From Gemmataceae bacterium (lineage in GTDB: Bacteria > Planctomycetota > Planctomycetia > Gemmatales > Gemmataceae): a stretch of DNA of 16,332 nt. The translations under genes were made by a program, and so were the position numbers. Positions within the stretch are counted from its first letter, which is position 1, and each line of letters opens with the position of its first letter. Location: assembly GCA_020847555.1 (NCBI GenBank), contig JADLBT010000504.1, forward strand, positions 1-16,332. Direction: 5' to 3'. The notes beneath the pieces were generated by a model, which saw only the letters and a program-made list of their open reading frames with translations, did no database searches and was not told where the DNA came from. Shown here in pieces: positions 8,403 through 16,332 of this stretch.

Positions 8403-8440
8403 CCCCGGGGAGCGGGGCCGTGCGTCCCCGCTCCCCGGGG
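8403..8440 (+). other. 15-bp intercistronic GC hairpin between the heme-oxygenase-like gene and hppD
   Basis: CCCCGGGGAGCGGGG (8403-8417) pairs perfectly with 8426-8440 around the 8-nt loop CCGTGCGT. It starts 7 bases after the upstream stop and ends 16 bases before the hppD ATG, just ahead of the GAGG ribosome site. There is no T-run, so a simple intrinsic terminator is unlikely. It could slow polymerase, protect the upstream mRNA end or damp hppD translation. Confidence 0.7.
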
Positions 8441-8456
8441 GCCATGAGGCTCTCGC

Positions 8457-9563
8457 ATGCGCCACGACGACCTTCCCCTGCGCCGGATCGACCACGTTCG
8501 CTTCTTCGTTGGCAACGCCCGCCAGTCGGCCTACTTCTACCGCAACGCCTTCGGATTCGACGTCCTGGCCTACGCCGGGCTCGAAACGGGCGTGCGCCAC
8601 GAGGCCGGCTATGTGCTGCGGCAGGGCCACATCACGTTCGTCCTGACCTCGCCGCTCAGCCCCGATCACCCGGAGAACCGCCGCCTCGTTCAGCACGGCG
8701 ACGGCGTCATGGATATCGCCCTGGAGGTGGATGACGTTCCCGGCACGCTCGCCGAGGCGGTGCGGCGCGGAGCGACGGCCATCGCGCCGCCCACGTTCCT
8801 GGAGGACGAGCACGGCGTTTACGAGTTCGCGACGATCCGGGCGTATGGCGACACCCGGCACAGCTTCGTCAACCGCGACCGCTACCGCGGCGCGTTCGCG
8901 CCTGGTTTCCGGCCGCTCGACCCGGACCGCTACAGTCCGACCACCTTCCATCCCGTCGGCCTGGCCGCGATCGACCACATCGTCGGCAACGTTGAGGAGG
9001 GGAAGATGAACGAGTGGGTGTCGTTCTACCAGGATGTCCTCGGGTTCAAACAGCTCGTCCACTTCGACGACAAGGACATCAGCACGGAGTACTCGGCGCT
9101 GATGTCGAAGGTGGTGCAGAACGGCAGCGGCCGCATCAAGTTCCCGATCAACGAGCCGGCGAAAGCGCGGCGCCGGTCGCAGATCGAGGAGTACCTGCAG
9201 TATTACGGCGGCCCCGGGGTGCAGCACATCGCGATGGCGACCGGGAACATCATCCAGACAGTCCGGGCGATGCGGCACAACGACGTGTCGTTCCTGACGG
9301 TGCCGCCCAGTTACTACGAGATGCTGCCGGAGCGGGTCGGTCCGATCAAGGAGGATCTCGCGGAACTGGCGGAGCTGGGTATCCTCGTCGATAGGGACGA
9401 CGAGGGGTACATGCTGCAGATCTTCACCAAGCCGGTGGCGGACCGACCGACGCTGTTCTTCGAGATCATCCAGCGGCACGGGTCGCGCAGCTTCGGCAAG
9501 GGGAACTTCAAGGCGCTGTTCGAGGCGATCGAGCGCGAGCAGGCCCGGCGCGGGACGCTGTGA
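8457..9563 (+). CDS. hppD: 4-hydroxyphenylpyruvate dioxygenase
   Basis: This is a non-heme Fe(II) enzyme that turns 4-hydroxyphenylpyruvate and O2 into homogentisate and CO2, the second step of tyrosine breakdown. The 368 residues form two vicinal-oxygen-chelate domains: residues 8-150 (RRIDHVRFFVGNARQSAYFYRNAFGF) and 169-345 (AAIDHIVGNV, FYQDVLGF). The iron ligands are His174, His257 (GVQHIAM) and Glu336 (LFFEIIQR). Their spacing of 83 and 79 matches well-studied HPPDs. The KFPINEPA segment (228-235) and the C-terminal SFGKGNFKALFEAIEREQ and RGTL ending are family hallmarks. 4-Hydroxymandelate synthase is a relative with the same ligands, but the overall motif set favours HPPD. ATG 8457 has GAGG 7 bases upstream. 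It is probably co-transcribed with the preceding gene. Homogentisate 1,2-dioxygenase and other downstream genes are not in the window. Confidence 0.96.
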   Translation: MRHDDLPLRRIDHVRFFVGNARQSAYFYRNAFGFDVLAYAGLETGVRHEAGYVLRQGHITFVLTSPLSPDHPENRRLVQHGDGVMDIALEVDDVPGTLAEAVRRGATAIAPPTFLEDEHGVYEFATIRAYGDTRHSFVNRDRYRGAFAPGFRPLDPDRYSPTTFHPVGLAAIDHIVGNVEEGKMNEWVSFYQDVLGFKQLVHFDDKDISTEYSALMSKVVQNGSGRIKFPINEPAKARRRSQIEEYLQYYGGPGVQHIAMATGNIIQTVRAMRHNDVSFLTVPPSYYEMLPERVGPIKEDLAELAELGILVDRDDEGYMLQIFTKPVADRPTLFFEIIQRHGSRSFGKGNFKALFEAIEREQARRGTL

Positions 9564-9863
9564 GGGGAGGGGAGCCCTTGTCGGTCGGCGGCTTTACCAG
9601 CCGCGAGCGCCAGCGCGCGGACACCAGTTCCTGGCATGCTTGAGCCGAACTTCGCGCCGGGTCGGCGTTCGGTCCCTCCTGCGGTCACTCTTCGCGCGAT
9701 CTGCGCTCGTTGACGATTGGACGTGAGCGGAGGGGCTGCACGGCCGTGCGGGCGCGAGGTGGAGGAAACCGGCTCGTAGGAGCGTGGCGCTGGTTGACGG
9801 AGCCTCGTTCGCGGGGAACGATTGCCTGTTGCCCACTGCGCTCGCAATCACGAGGAGGATGCC
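9564..9863. other. Intergenic region between hppD and the BON protein gene
   Basis: No protein gene is supported here. The region holds the second AGCGCCAGCG-loop hairpin (9601-9620) and a 12-bp perfect palindrome, GCACGGCCGTGC (9738-9749), that could be an operator. There is a weak promoter-like pair for the gene to the right, TTGACG at 9794 with a 17-base spacer to AACGAT (3 of 6). No T-run terminator follows hppD. Confidence 0.5.
9601..9620. repeat. Hairpin with conserved AGCGCCAGCG loop, copy 2 (REP-like)
   Basis: The stem CCGCG (9601-9605) pairs with CGCGG (9616-9620) around the loop AGCGCCAGCG, which is identical to the loop at 7237-7246. The stem bases differ from copy 1 yet still pair, as expected for a mobile or selected hairpin family with compensatory changes. 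It lies 38 bases after the hppD stop and has no T-run. Confidence 0.5.
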
Positions 9864-10661
9864 GTGACCGTTCGCTCGTACTCCACGCTGGCCGCGGTTG
9901 GACTGTGGCTGGCCAACCCCACTCCGCCCGACTCATTCGGTCAAGGACCGACCGAACAACCGGCCAATCAGCATGCCGTCACTCAGACCCACGAACCCGG
10001 CCGACTTGGCCTTCCGTCCGCCGCGCGCCTGCCCACTCGCACCGAGGCGTCCCCCAACCAGCAGCTCGCCGACGCGGTCGCCGCGCAGCTCCGCCAAAGC
10101 GGCCAGCTGCAGAACTACCGCGTCGAGGCGGTGGTCCTGGACGGGACCGTCGAGCTACAGGGGCAGGTCGCCGACGCGACCCAGCGCGACGAGGTGATCC
10201 GCCTGGCGCGGGCCGTACCGGGCGTGACGTCCGTCCGCGACCGGCTGGCCGTGGCGGGCACCCCGGCGGTGACGCGGGCCACGGCGGTTACTTCCCCGCA
10301 GCCGTTGAAGGAGCCCGGCGTTCTGGGTCCGGGGGCGACCAGCGCCCAGGCTCCGGCCGCAGGCCCGATCCAGGAGCCAACCCCGATCTTCCACGCCCCG
10401 CCGGGACTGGCCCACACGGCCCACAATCCGCCGCCGCTGCCGCCCTACGCCTGGCCGACGTTCGCTCCGTACAACAACTACTCGCGCGTCGGGTATCCGA
10501 CCACTTATCCGTACCAGGCCTGGCCCTACATCGGCCCGATGTACCCGTTCCCGAAAGTCCCTCTCGGGTGGCGCTCCATCCAGCTGACGTACTACGACGG
10601 CCACTGGTGGTACGGCAAGCGCGCCACCGGCCACGACTGGTGGCGCATCCGCTACTGGTGA
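9864..10661 (+). CDS. BON-domain exported protein with aromatic-rich C-terminal tail
   Basis: The protein has 265 residues from GTG 9864. That start was chosen because GAGGAGG (9852-9858) lies 5 bases upstream and the N-terminus then begins with a short possible signal sequence (Arg4, hydrophobic LAAVGLWLA). The same frame extends to an ATG at 9822 that would bury the signal and lacks a ribosome site. A Pro/Thr/Gln-rich linker leads to a BON domain at about 64-130 (NQQLADAVAAQLRQSG, VVLDGTVELQGQVADATQR, VPGVTSVRDRLAV), a small fold linked to membrane or lipid binding. After an Ala/Pro linker the last ~75 residues are very rich in Tyr, Trp and Pro (YGKRATGHDWWRIRYW at the end), with single YP, PY and WP units but no exact repeat. 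Export is probable but the signal is weak. The function is unknown, perhaps an envelope protein. It stands alone, convergent with pdeM. Confidence 0.82.
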   Translation: MTVRSYSTLAAVGLWLANPTPPDSFGQGPTEQPANQHAVTQTHEPGRLGLPSAARLPTRTEASPNQQLADAVAAQLRQSGQLQNYRVEAVVLDGTVELQGQVADATQRDEVIRLARAVPGVTSVRDRLAVAGTPAVTRATAVTSPQPLKEPGVLGPGATSAQAPAAGPIQEPTPIFHAPPGLAHTAHNPPPLPPYAWPTFAPYNNYSRVGYPTTYPYQAWPYIGPMYPFPKVPLGWRSIQLTYYDGHWWYGKRATGHDWWRIRYW

Positions 10662-10684
10662 GAGAGTCCCGATAACCCTCATGC

Positions 10685-10712
10685 GTGGTCCGGGCAGGTC
10701 CGTCCGGGCCAC
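10685..10712. other. Hairpin between convergent genes (BON gene and pdeM)
   Basis: GTGGTCCGG (10685-10693) pairs with CCGGGCCAC (10704-10712), 9 bp with one G-T wobble and a 10-nt loop. It fills most of the 54-base gap between two converging genes, where a two-way terminator would be expected, but neither side has a T-run. Confidence 0.4.
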
Positions 10713-10715
10713 GTC

Positions 10716-11375
10716 TCAGACCTTCGGCCTGCGTCGTCCGACAGGCGCGGCGGGCGTGTCGCCGAGATCGACCACCGTGCCTGCGGCGATCGCGTAACAG
10801 CGGGACGCGGGCAGGTCGCGCCGGTGGAGGACGTTCGCCCCCCGCGCGTCGCCGGAAAACGCCGGCAGCACGATGCGGTTCGCGGATACCAGGAAGCATG
10901 GCACCGAGACATACCCGTTCCGTACACACGGGTGCAGATGGCCCTGGACCATCGGCCCGGCGGGCAGTTCGCCGTCGCCGTGGACGACCCGCCAACCGCC
11001 CAGGTCAACACCCTCCGGGCGCAGCGGTAGGTTCTCGCCGTGCTGCTCGATCCTGCGATCGTGGTTCCCGGGCACGATCGCGGTCAACTCCAGGCCGGCC
11101 TTCGCCACCCACGCGAGCAGGTCGAATACGCCCTGCGCCGAGGCTCCGGCCTCGAAAAGGTCGCCAGCGAGCACCAACCGCCGCACGCCGTGGCGGGACG
11201 GCAGCACTTCCAGCGGTGCCAGGCACTGGGCAGCCGTCCGGACCGGCACGGCCACGCCGGCGGCTCGCCGAGCCTCGCCGTAACCGAGGTGCAGGTCTGC
11301 CACCACTGCCGTACACGTGGGCAGGTGGACCGCCGCCCGCTCGCCGGTCAACAGCCACTCATCCAGGACGCGCAT
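10716..11375 (-). CDS. pdeM: Ligase-associated DNA damage response endonuclease PdeM (metallophosphoesterase)
   Basis: This is a 219-residue cytoplasmic calcineurin-like phosphoesterase with two metal ions. The motif set is in order: Asp27-x-His29 (ADLHLGYG), Gly71-Asp72 (LAGDLF), GNHD at 103-106, HGD at 132-134, and GHLHP at 145-149. The ADLHLGYE-like first motif and the GHxHP last motif, with a length near 220, are typical of the PdeM family found with LigD/LigB-type ATP-dependent ligases, a DEXH helicase and an MBL-fold exonuclease. The ATG at 11375 has GGAG 7 bases upstream, and a 6-bp hairpin (11387-11402) lies just before that ribosome site. The helicase is the next leftward-reading gene upstream, separated by one gene of opposite direction. 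The Arg-rich C-terminus is basic. Confidence 0.88.
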   Translation of the reverse strand: MRVLDEWLLTGERAAVHLPTCTAVVADLHLGYGEARRAAGVAVPVRTAAQCLAPLEVLPSRHGVRRLVLAGDLFEAGASAQGVFDLLAWVAKAGLELTAIVPGNHDRRIEQHGENLPLRPEGVDLGGWRVVHGDGELPAGPMVQGHLHPCVRNGYVSVPCFLVSANRIVLPAFSGDARGANVLHRRDLPASRCYAIAAGTVVDLGDTPAAPVGRRRPKV

Positions 11376-11411
11376 TCACGCTCTCCGGCACCCGGCGGTG
11401 CCACTGGCCTC

Positions 11412-11440
11412 TTGACCCGCCCGACGTGGGCTGGTAGAAG
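11412..11440 (+). promoter_or_regulatory. Putative sigma70-type promoter of the DUF4190-type gene
   Basis: TTGACC (11412-11417, 5 of 6) and TAGAAG (11435-11440, 4 of 6) are separated by 17 bases. A start site about 7 bases later leaves a leader of roughly 45 bases before the ATG at 11492. The region is divergent, so pdeM must be expressed from the other strand here or from farther away. Confidence 0.4.
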
Positions 11441-11491
11441 TAGGCAGATCTCAGAAGATTCGTCACCCTTCACCTCCACGAGGACACCACC

Positions 11492-11842
11492 ATGTCGCAG
11501 CAGCCCAGCGACCGAGGCCAACCCTACTACGCCGAGGACCGCCCACGCCGGGCCGGACCGCCGCGAGGAGACGGCGGCGTGTCCACCATCATTCCCTACA
11601 TGAACCCGAAAAGCCTGGTTGCTTACTACTGCGGCGTGTTCGGGCTCATCCCGGTGCTGGGACTCATCCTCGGGCCGCTCGCCCTGACGTTCGGTATCCT
11701 CGCCCTGAAGTACGTCAAGCAGAACCCGACCGCGAAAGGGACCGGGCACGCGATCACAGGAATCGTTCTCGGCACCCTGACGCTCCTCGGCCACCTGTTC
11801 GTGCTGGTCGTGTTCGGGGCGGCCATCTTCGCCAGGCGATGA
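11492..11842 (+). CDS. Small two-helix membrane protein, DUF4190-like
   Basis: This is a 116-residue protein. Residues 1-38 are hydrophilic with many Pro, Arg and Gln. Two hydrophobic segments follow, at about 42-72 (VAYYCGVFGLIPVLGLILGP) and 86-113 (ITGIVLGTLTLLGHLFVLVV), joined by the basic loop ALKYVKQNPTAKGTGHA. This architecture, Gly-rich helices with a short K/N/G-rich hinge, is that of the DUF4190 family, whose function is unknown to me. The ATG at 11492 has GAGGA 7 bases upstream. It lies between two leftward DNA-repair genes but reads rightward, and its stop is only 25 bases from the helicase stop with no clear terminator between. Nothing suggests a direct role in repair. Confidence 0.75.
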   Translation: MSQQPSDRGQPYYAEDRPRRAGPPRGDGGVSTIIPYMNPKSLVAYYCGVFGLIPVLGLILGPLALTFGILALKYVKQNPTAKGTGHAITGIVLGTLTLLGHLFVLVVFGAAIFARR

Positions 11843-11867
11843 CCCGGGACGAGAACCTCTCCCCCAC

Positions 11868-14471
11868 CTACCCCTCGCCATCAACCAGGAGGCGCTGCAG
11901 ACGCTGCAGCGCCTCGGCTGGGCCGTCGGCGGATTCGGTCGGTCCGGCCCCGGGCTGCGTCCAGGCCGCGGCGAACGGCGACACCTCCGCCAACCAGCGC
12001 AGGCGCACCGTCCGCGCCGGCAGGGAGGCGGCAAACGCCAGCGCCGCCGCGCCGTCGCAGCCGCCGTCGCGAACCTCGCGCAGCGCCTGCCGCAACAGCA
12101 CGAAATCCGGCTGGGCGGCACGCACCTGGTCGAACAGCTGCAGTGCCCCCCAGTCCGGTCCGCCGACGCGCCGGCGCCGCCCGAGCGGGTTGCGGAGCAG
12201 CATCAGCCCCGTCAGCGCCACCCGGCGAAACCGCTCGCGCAGGGTCGGGCTGCCGTCCAGCGCCTGCGTCAGGTCCGCCTCGAACCCCGCGGCGGCCAGC
12301 AATCGGCGCACGTCGTCGGGTGTCAGGTCCGGGCCGCTGCCGGGCACGAGCAGGAACCCCAGGTCGGCCACCTCGGACACGCCGGATCGGCCCATGTCCC
12401 GCACCAGGCGCAGGACCGCGACCCGAGCCAGCGCATCGTTCCCGGCCCGGTTCAGGTCGGTGTGGACCCGGTACTCGACCGCGTACTCGGTGCGCAGGCA
12501 CTCGACCAGGCAGGTGGCGGTGTCCGGGATTTCGCTCGCACACTCCTGATGGACGAAGTGCCCGACCAGCGTTTCGAGGGCGTCTCCGGCAAGTCCGTAG
12601 TCGCGCCGCAACAGGTCAGCCAGCGCGTCGGGACCGTGCAGCAACGTCTCCGCCGCCCGAACGCGCAGCACATGGAGCCGCCGGGCCAGGTCCGCCGACA
12701 GCGGCCAGGTGTCCCCCGCCCAGCGCGGCGCCACCGGCCGACCGGCTACCTCCTCGACCACCAGCGCCGGGCCGTCGGTGTACTTCAGCTCCAGGCAGCG
12801 CCCGTCGAGCAGGAAGCGGTCGCCCGGATTGAGGCGGTCCGCGAACGCCTCGTCCACCTGGCCAACCGGAATCCTTCCCGGCTCCAGGTCGTCGGGGGTC
12901 GGCGGCGGAGCGAGGCAAACCGACCGCTGGATTTCCGCGAGAATGGTGCCCAGGTTTCGGCGCAGTAGCCGCGCCGTCCGCTCGTCCGCGATGCGGAACC
13001 CGCCCTCGTCACGGTACACCCGGGCCGGCAGCCAGGGGCGGCCGTCCGCATCAAGGCCAGACAGGTAGCGCAGGCAGTCGTCGAAATCGCGCTCGCCCAG
13101 ATCGCGGTACGGGTACGCCCGGCGAACGAGAACGAGGGCCGCGGCGGGTTCCCACGGACGCAGCGCCGCCATGCCGAGCAGCTGCTGGCACAGCACGTCG
13201 AGCGGGTAAACCGGGACGCGCAGCGGTTCGTACTGGCCCGACTGCGAGGCTGCCGCGGTGACGGACGCCTCCAGCAGCTCGGCCGCGCTCGACGTCAGCA
13301 CCAGCCCGCGCCGCGCCCGCCCGGGACGATGCCCCGCGCGGCCGACACGCTGCAGCAGGCGCACGACACCTCCCGGCGGGTGGATCAGCACGACGCCATC
13401 GACCGTTCCGACGTCGATGCCCAGTTCCAGGCTCGTGCTGCTGACGACGACGCGCAGGCGCCCCTCCTTCAGCGCCCGCTCGGCCGCCCGCCGGCGCGTG
13501 ATGGCCAGGGCCGAGTGGTGGACGGCGATCTGCTCGGCCCAGTCGGGGAAGCGGCGGCGCAGCGCCCACGCCAGGCGCTCGGCCAGGCTGCGCACGTTGG
13601 TGAAGACGAGCGTGGTGCGATTCGCCTCCAGTTCCGGGCGCAGGCGTTCGACCAGCCGGCCGAGGAAGCTCCGCGGGTGCGGGCCGTCGGGGTGAGGCGT
13701 CGCCGTCTCGGCTGGGCGGAGCGGCTCGACGGTCAGGTGCAACGGCGACCCGGGACCAGCGTCGGCGACGGTGCAGGGCCGGTGCGTCCCGACGAGGAAT
13801 CGGGCGGCGTCGGCCAGCGGGGCGCAGGTCGCGGACAGGCCGATCCGCTGCAACGTCCCCCCGGCCAGCTCCTGCAACCGCTCCAGGCTCAGCGCCAGGT
13901 CGGCGCCGCGTTTCGTCTCGGCCAGCGCGTGGACCTCATCGACCACCACCCACGTCAGCCCGCCGAACAGGCCGGTCGCGGTCCGCTGGGTGAGCAGCAC
14001 CGCCAGGCTCTCGGGCGTGGTGAGGAGGACGTCGGGCGGCTCCAGCAGCAGGTTACGGCGGGCGCGGGCTGAGGTGTCGCCGGTGCGCACGCGGACTCGC
14101 AGCGCGGCCGCCTCCGGGGCGAGGGCCGTGAGTCCGTGGAGGCAGCGGCGCAGATTGCGGCGCACGTCGTTGCCCAGCGCCTTCAGCGGCGCCAGGTACA
14201 GGCAGCGGACCGAGGACGCGATCGGCGCCGCGAGCAGGCGGCCGAGAATGGGGAGGAAGGCGGCGAGCGTTTTGCCGGTGCCGGTCGGGGCGCAGAGCAG
14301 CAGGTTCTCGCCAGCGGCGAGGGTCGGCCACGCCAGGCGCTGCCCGACGGTCGGGCGGCGGTAGCGCTGCGCGAACCACTGCCGCAACGGGTCGGTGAGG
14401 GTGGCCAGTGCGGCTTCCGCGGAAGGGGGCACCCCGAGAAACGTGAGGGCACCCGGGACGTCCGATGTCAT
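11868..14471 (-). CDS. Ligase-associated DNA damage response DEXH-box helicase (Lhr-like)
   Basis: This is an 867-residue superfamily 2 ATP-dependent helicase of the short Lhr type. Visible motifs are Walker A APTGTGKT (61-68, Lys67), APLKAL (94-99), RTGDTS (129-134), TTPESL (151-156), DEVH (178-181), SAT (213-215), TLVFTN (287-292), SSTSLELGIDVG (344-355) and QRVGRAGHR (374-382). After the two RecA-like domains comes a long C-terminal region of the winged-helix/DUF4145-free Lhr type, about 415-867. Length and motifs fit the helicase found with LigB, an MBL-fold exonuclease and PdeM. The start at 14471 was chosen because MTSDVPGAL leads into the usual N-terminus; upstream the frame stays open to 14693 but crosses the acnA start region and a hairpin. 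No ribosome site precedes this ATG, but TACAAT lies 6 bases upstream, suggesting a leaderless mRNA. pdeM lies downstream on the same strand after one opposite-strand gene. Confidence 0.92.
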   Translation of the reverse strand: MTSDVPGALTFLGVPPSAEAALATLTDPLRQWFAQRYRRPTVGQRLAWPTLAAGENLLLCAPTGTGKTLAAFLPILGRLLAAPIASSVRCLYLAPLKALGNDVRRNLRRCLHGLTALAPEAAALRVRVRTGDTSARARRNLLLEPPDVLLTTPESLAVLLTQRTATGLFGGLTWVVVDEVHALAETKRGADLALSLERLQELAGGTLQRIGLSATCAPLADAARFLVGTHRPCTVADAGPGSPLHLTVEPLRPAETATPHPDGPHPRSFLGRLVERLRPELEANRTTLVFTNVRSLAERLAWALRRRFPDWAEQIAVHHSALAITRRRAAERALKEGRLRVVVSSTSLELGIDVGTVDGVVLIHPPGGVVRLLQRVGRAGHRPGRARRGLVLTSSAAELLEASVTAAASQSGQYEPLRVPVYPLDVLCQQLLGMAALRPWEPAAALVLVRRAYPYRDLGERDFDDCLRYLSGLDADGRPWLPARVYRDEGGFRIADERTARLLRRNLGTILAEIQRSVCLAPPPTPDDLEPGRIPVGQVDEAFADRLNPGDRFLLDGRCLELKYTDGPALVVEEVAGRPVAPRWAGDTWPLSADLARRLHVLRVRAAETLLHGPDALADLLRRDYGLAGDALETLVGHFVHQECASEIPDTATCLVECLRTEYAVEYRVHTDLNRAGNDALARVAVLRLVRDMGRSGVSEVADLGFLLVPGSGPDLTPDDVRRLLAAAGFEADLTQALDGSPTLRERFRRVALTGLMLLRNPLGRRRRVGGPDWGALQLFDQVRAAQPDFVLLRQALREVRDGGCDGAAALAFAASLPARTVRLRWLAEVSPFAAAWTQPGAGPTESADGPAEALQRLQRLLVDGEG

Positions 14472-14477
14472 GAGGGA

Positions 14478-14483
14478 ATTGTA
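14478..14483 (-). promoter_or_regulatory. Putative -10 box giving a leaderless helicase mRNA
   Basis: On the minus strand TACAAT (5 of 6 to TATAAT) is followed by TCCCTC and then the ATG at 14471. Transcription starting 7 bases after the box would begin at the A of the ATG. No Shine-Dalgarno-like sequence lies in the preceding 20 bases. The -35 region is poor (TTGTAC at a 20-base spacing), so the call is tentative. Confidence 0.4.
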
Positions 14484-14506
14484 CGGACGACGGTCCTCCC
14501 CCGGTA

Positions 14507-14538
14507 CAAAGCCCACGGGCCGCGTCCCGTGGGCTTTG
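14507..14538. other. Symmetric 13-bp hairpin in the helicase-acnA divergent region
   Basis: CAAAGCCCACGGG (14507-14519) pairs perfectly with 14526-14538 around a 6-nt loop. With AAA on the left arm and TTT on the right arm it looks like a two-way terminator, yet it sits between two genes that diverge. It could block read-through toward either gene, attenuate an acnA transcript started to its left, or be a binding site. Confidence 0.6.
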
Positions 14539-14540
14539 GG

Positions 14541-14561
14541 CTGCCCCCTGCCCCCTGACCC
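14541..14561. repeat. Three tandem 7-bp units (CTGCCCC)
   Basis: Two exact CTGCCCC units and a third with one change (CTGACCC) lie directly after the hairpin and about 75 bases before the acnA start. It is a simple short tandem repeat of unknown meaning that could vary in copy number. Confidence 0.5.
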
Positions 14562-14634
14562 CTCGATTTGCGAGAATACCAGAGAGGCTCTCGGCCGCAC
14601 CCGCTCACAGTCCTGCTCCTGAAGGAAGGCGACC

Positions 14635-16332
<1,698 letters not shown>

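Noticed and set aside
7476..9479. A 667-codon leftward open frame lying antisense to the heme-oxygenase-like gene and hppD
   Set aside because: It is exactly opposed to two genes with clear family motifs, its product is an Arg/Val/Leu/Asp-rich mirror of their codons without domains, and GC-rich third positions readily create such frames.
9822..9863. Upstream ATG start for the BON protein
   Set aside because: It has no ribosome site and adds 14 residues before the hydrophobic segment, whereas GTG 9864 has GAGGAGG at good spacing.

Overview
The window is GC-rich (by eye roughly two thirds G+C) bacterial chromosome with nine intact or near-intact protein genes plus rpoC cut by the left edge and an aconitase gene cut by the right edge. 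The protein content points to a planctomycete, probably of the Gemmata type. The pointers are a seven-bladed WD40 protein, a secreted protein joining a caspase-like domain to an S41 protease, a BON protein with an aromatic Tyr/Pro/Trp tail, a DUF4190-type two-helix membrane protein, and a ligase-associated helicase with its PdeM phosphoesterase partner. This assignment is inferred from gene content; no search was run. No tRNA, rRNA, CRISPR array or insertion sequence was seen.

Left part (1-6000): the C-terminal half of RNA polymerase beta' ends at 2081 and is followed by a textbook intrinsic terminator. Two genes then read leftward. The first is a cytoplasmic WD40 protein (2151-3185). The second is a secreted protease (3400-6000) whose N-terminal caspase-like domain has lost both catalytic residues, while its C-terminal S41 Ser/Lys dyad is intact. 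A strong terminator follows the protease gene.

Middle part (6001-10661): after about 540 bases without a convincing gene comes a lone 5-oxoprolinase subunit, pxpB. A two-gene rightward unit follows: a heme-oxygenase-like putative diiron protein and 4-hydroxyphenylpyruvate dioxygenase (hppD), both non-heme iron proteins, joined by a 15-bp GC hairpin. A BON-domain exported protein comes next.

Right part (10662-16332): pdeM and a ligase-associated DEXH helicase both read leftward, as expected for a DNA-repair pair, but a small DUF4190-type membrane protein gene lies between them in the opposite direction. The ligase and the MBL-fold exonuclease usually found with them are not in the window. The helicase gene has a -10-like box placed so that its mRNA could be leaderless. 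Aconitase (acnA) reads rightward off the edge.

The observations most worth a second look are the pseudo-caspase/S41 fusion; two intergenic hairpins that share an identical 10-nt loop but have different, still paired stems (a possible dispersed repeat family); the pairing of the heme-oxygenase-like gene with hppD and its duplicated start signal; and the possible leaderless helicase mRNA. Long antisense reading frames over several genes are by-products of GC-rich codon usage. I did not find an obvious new multi-gene system.
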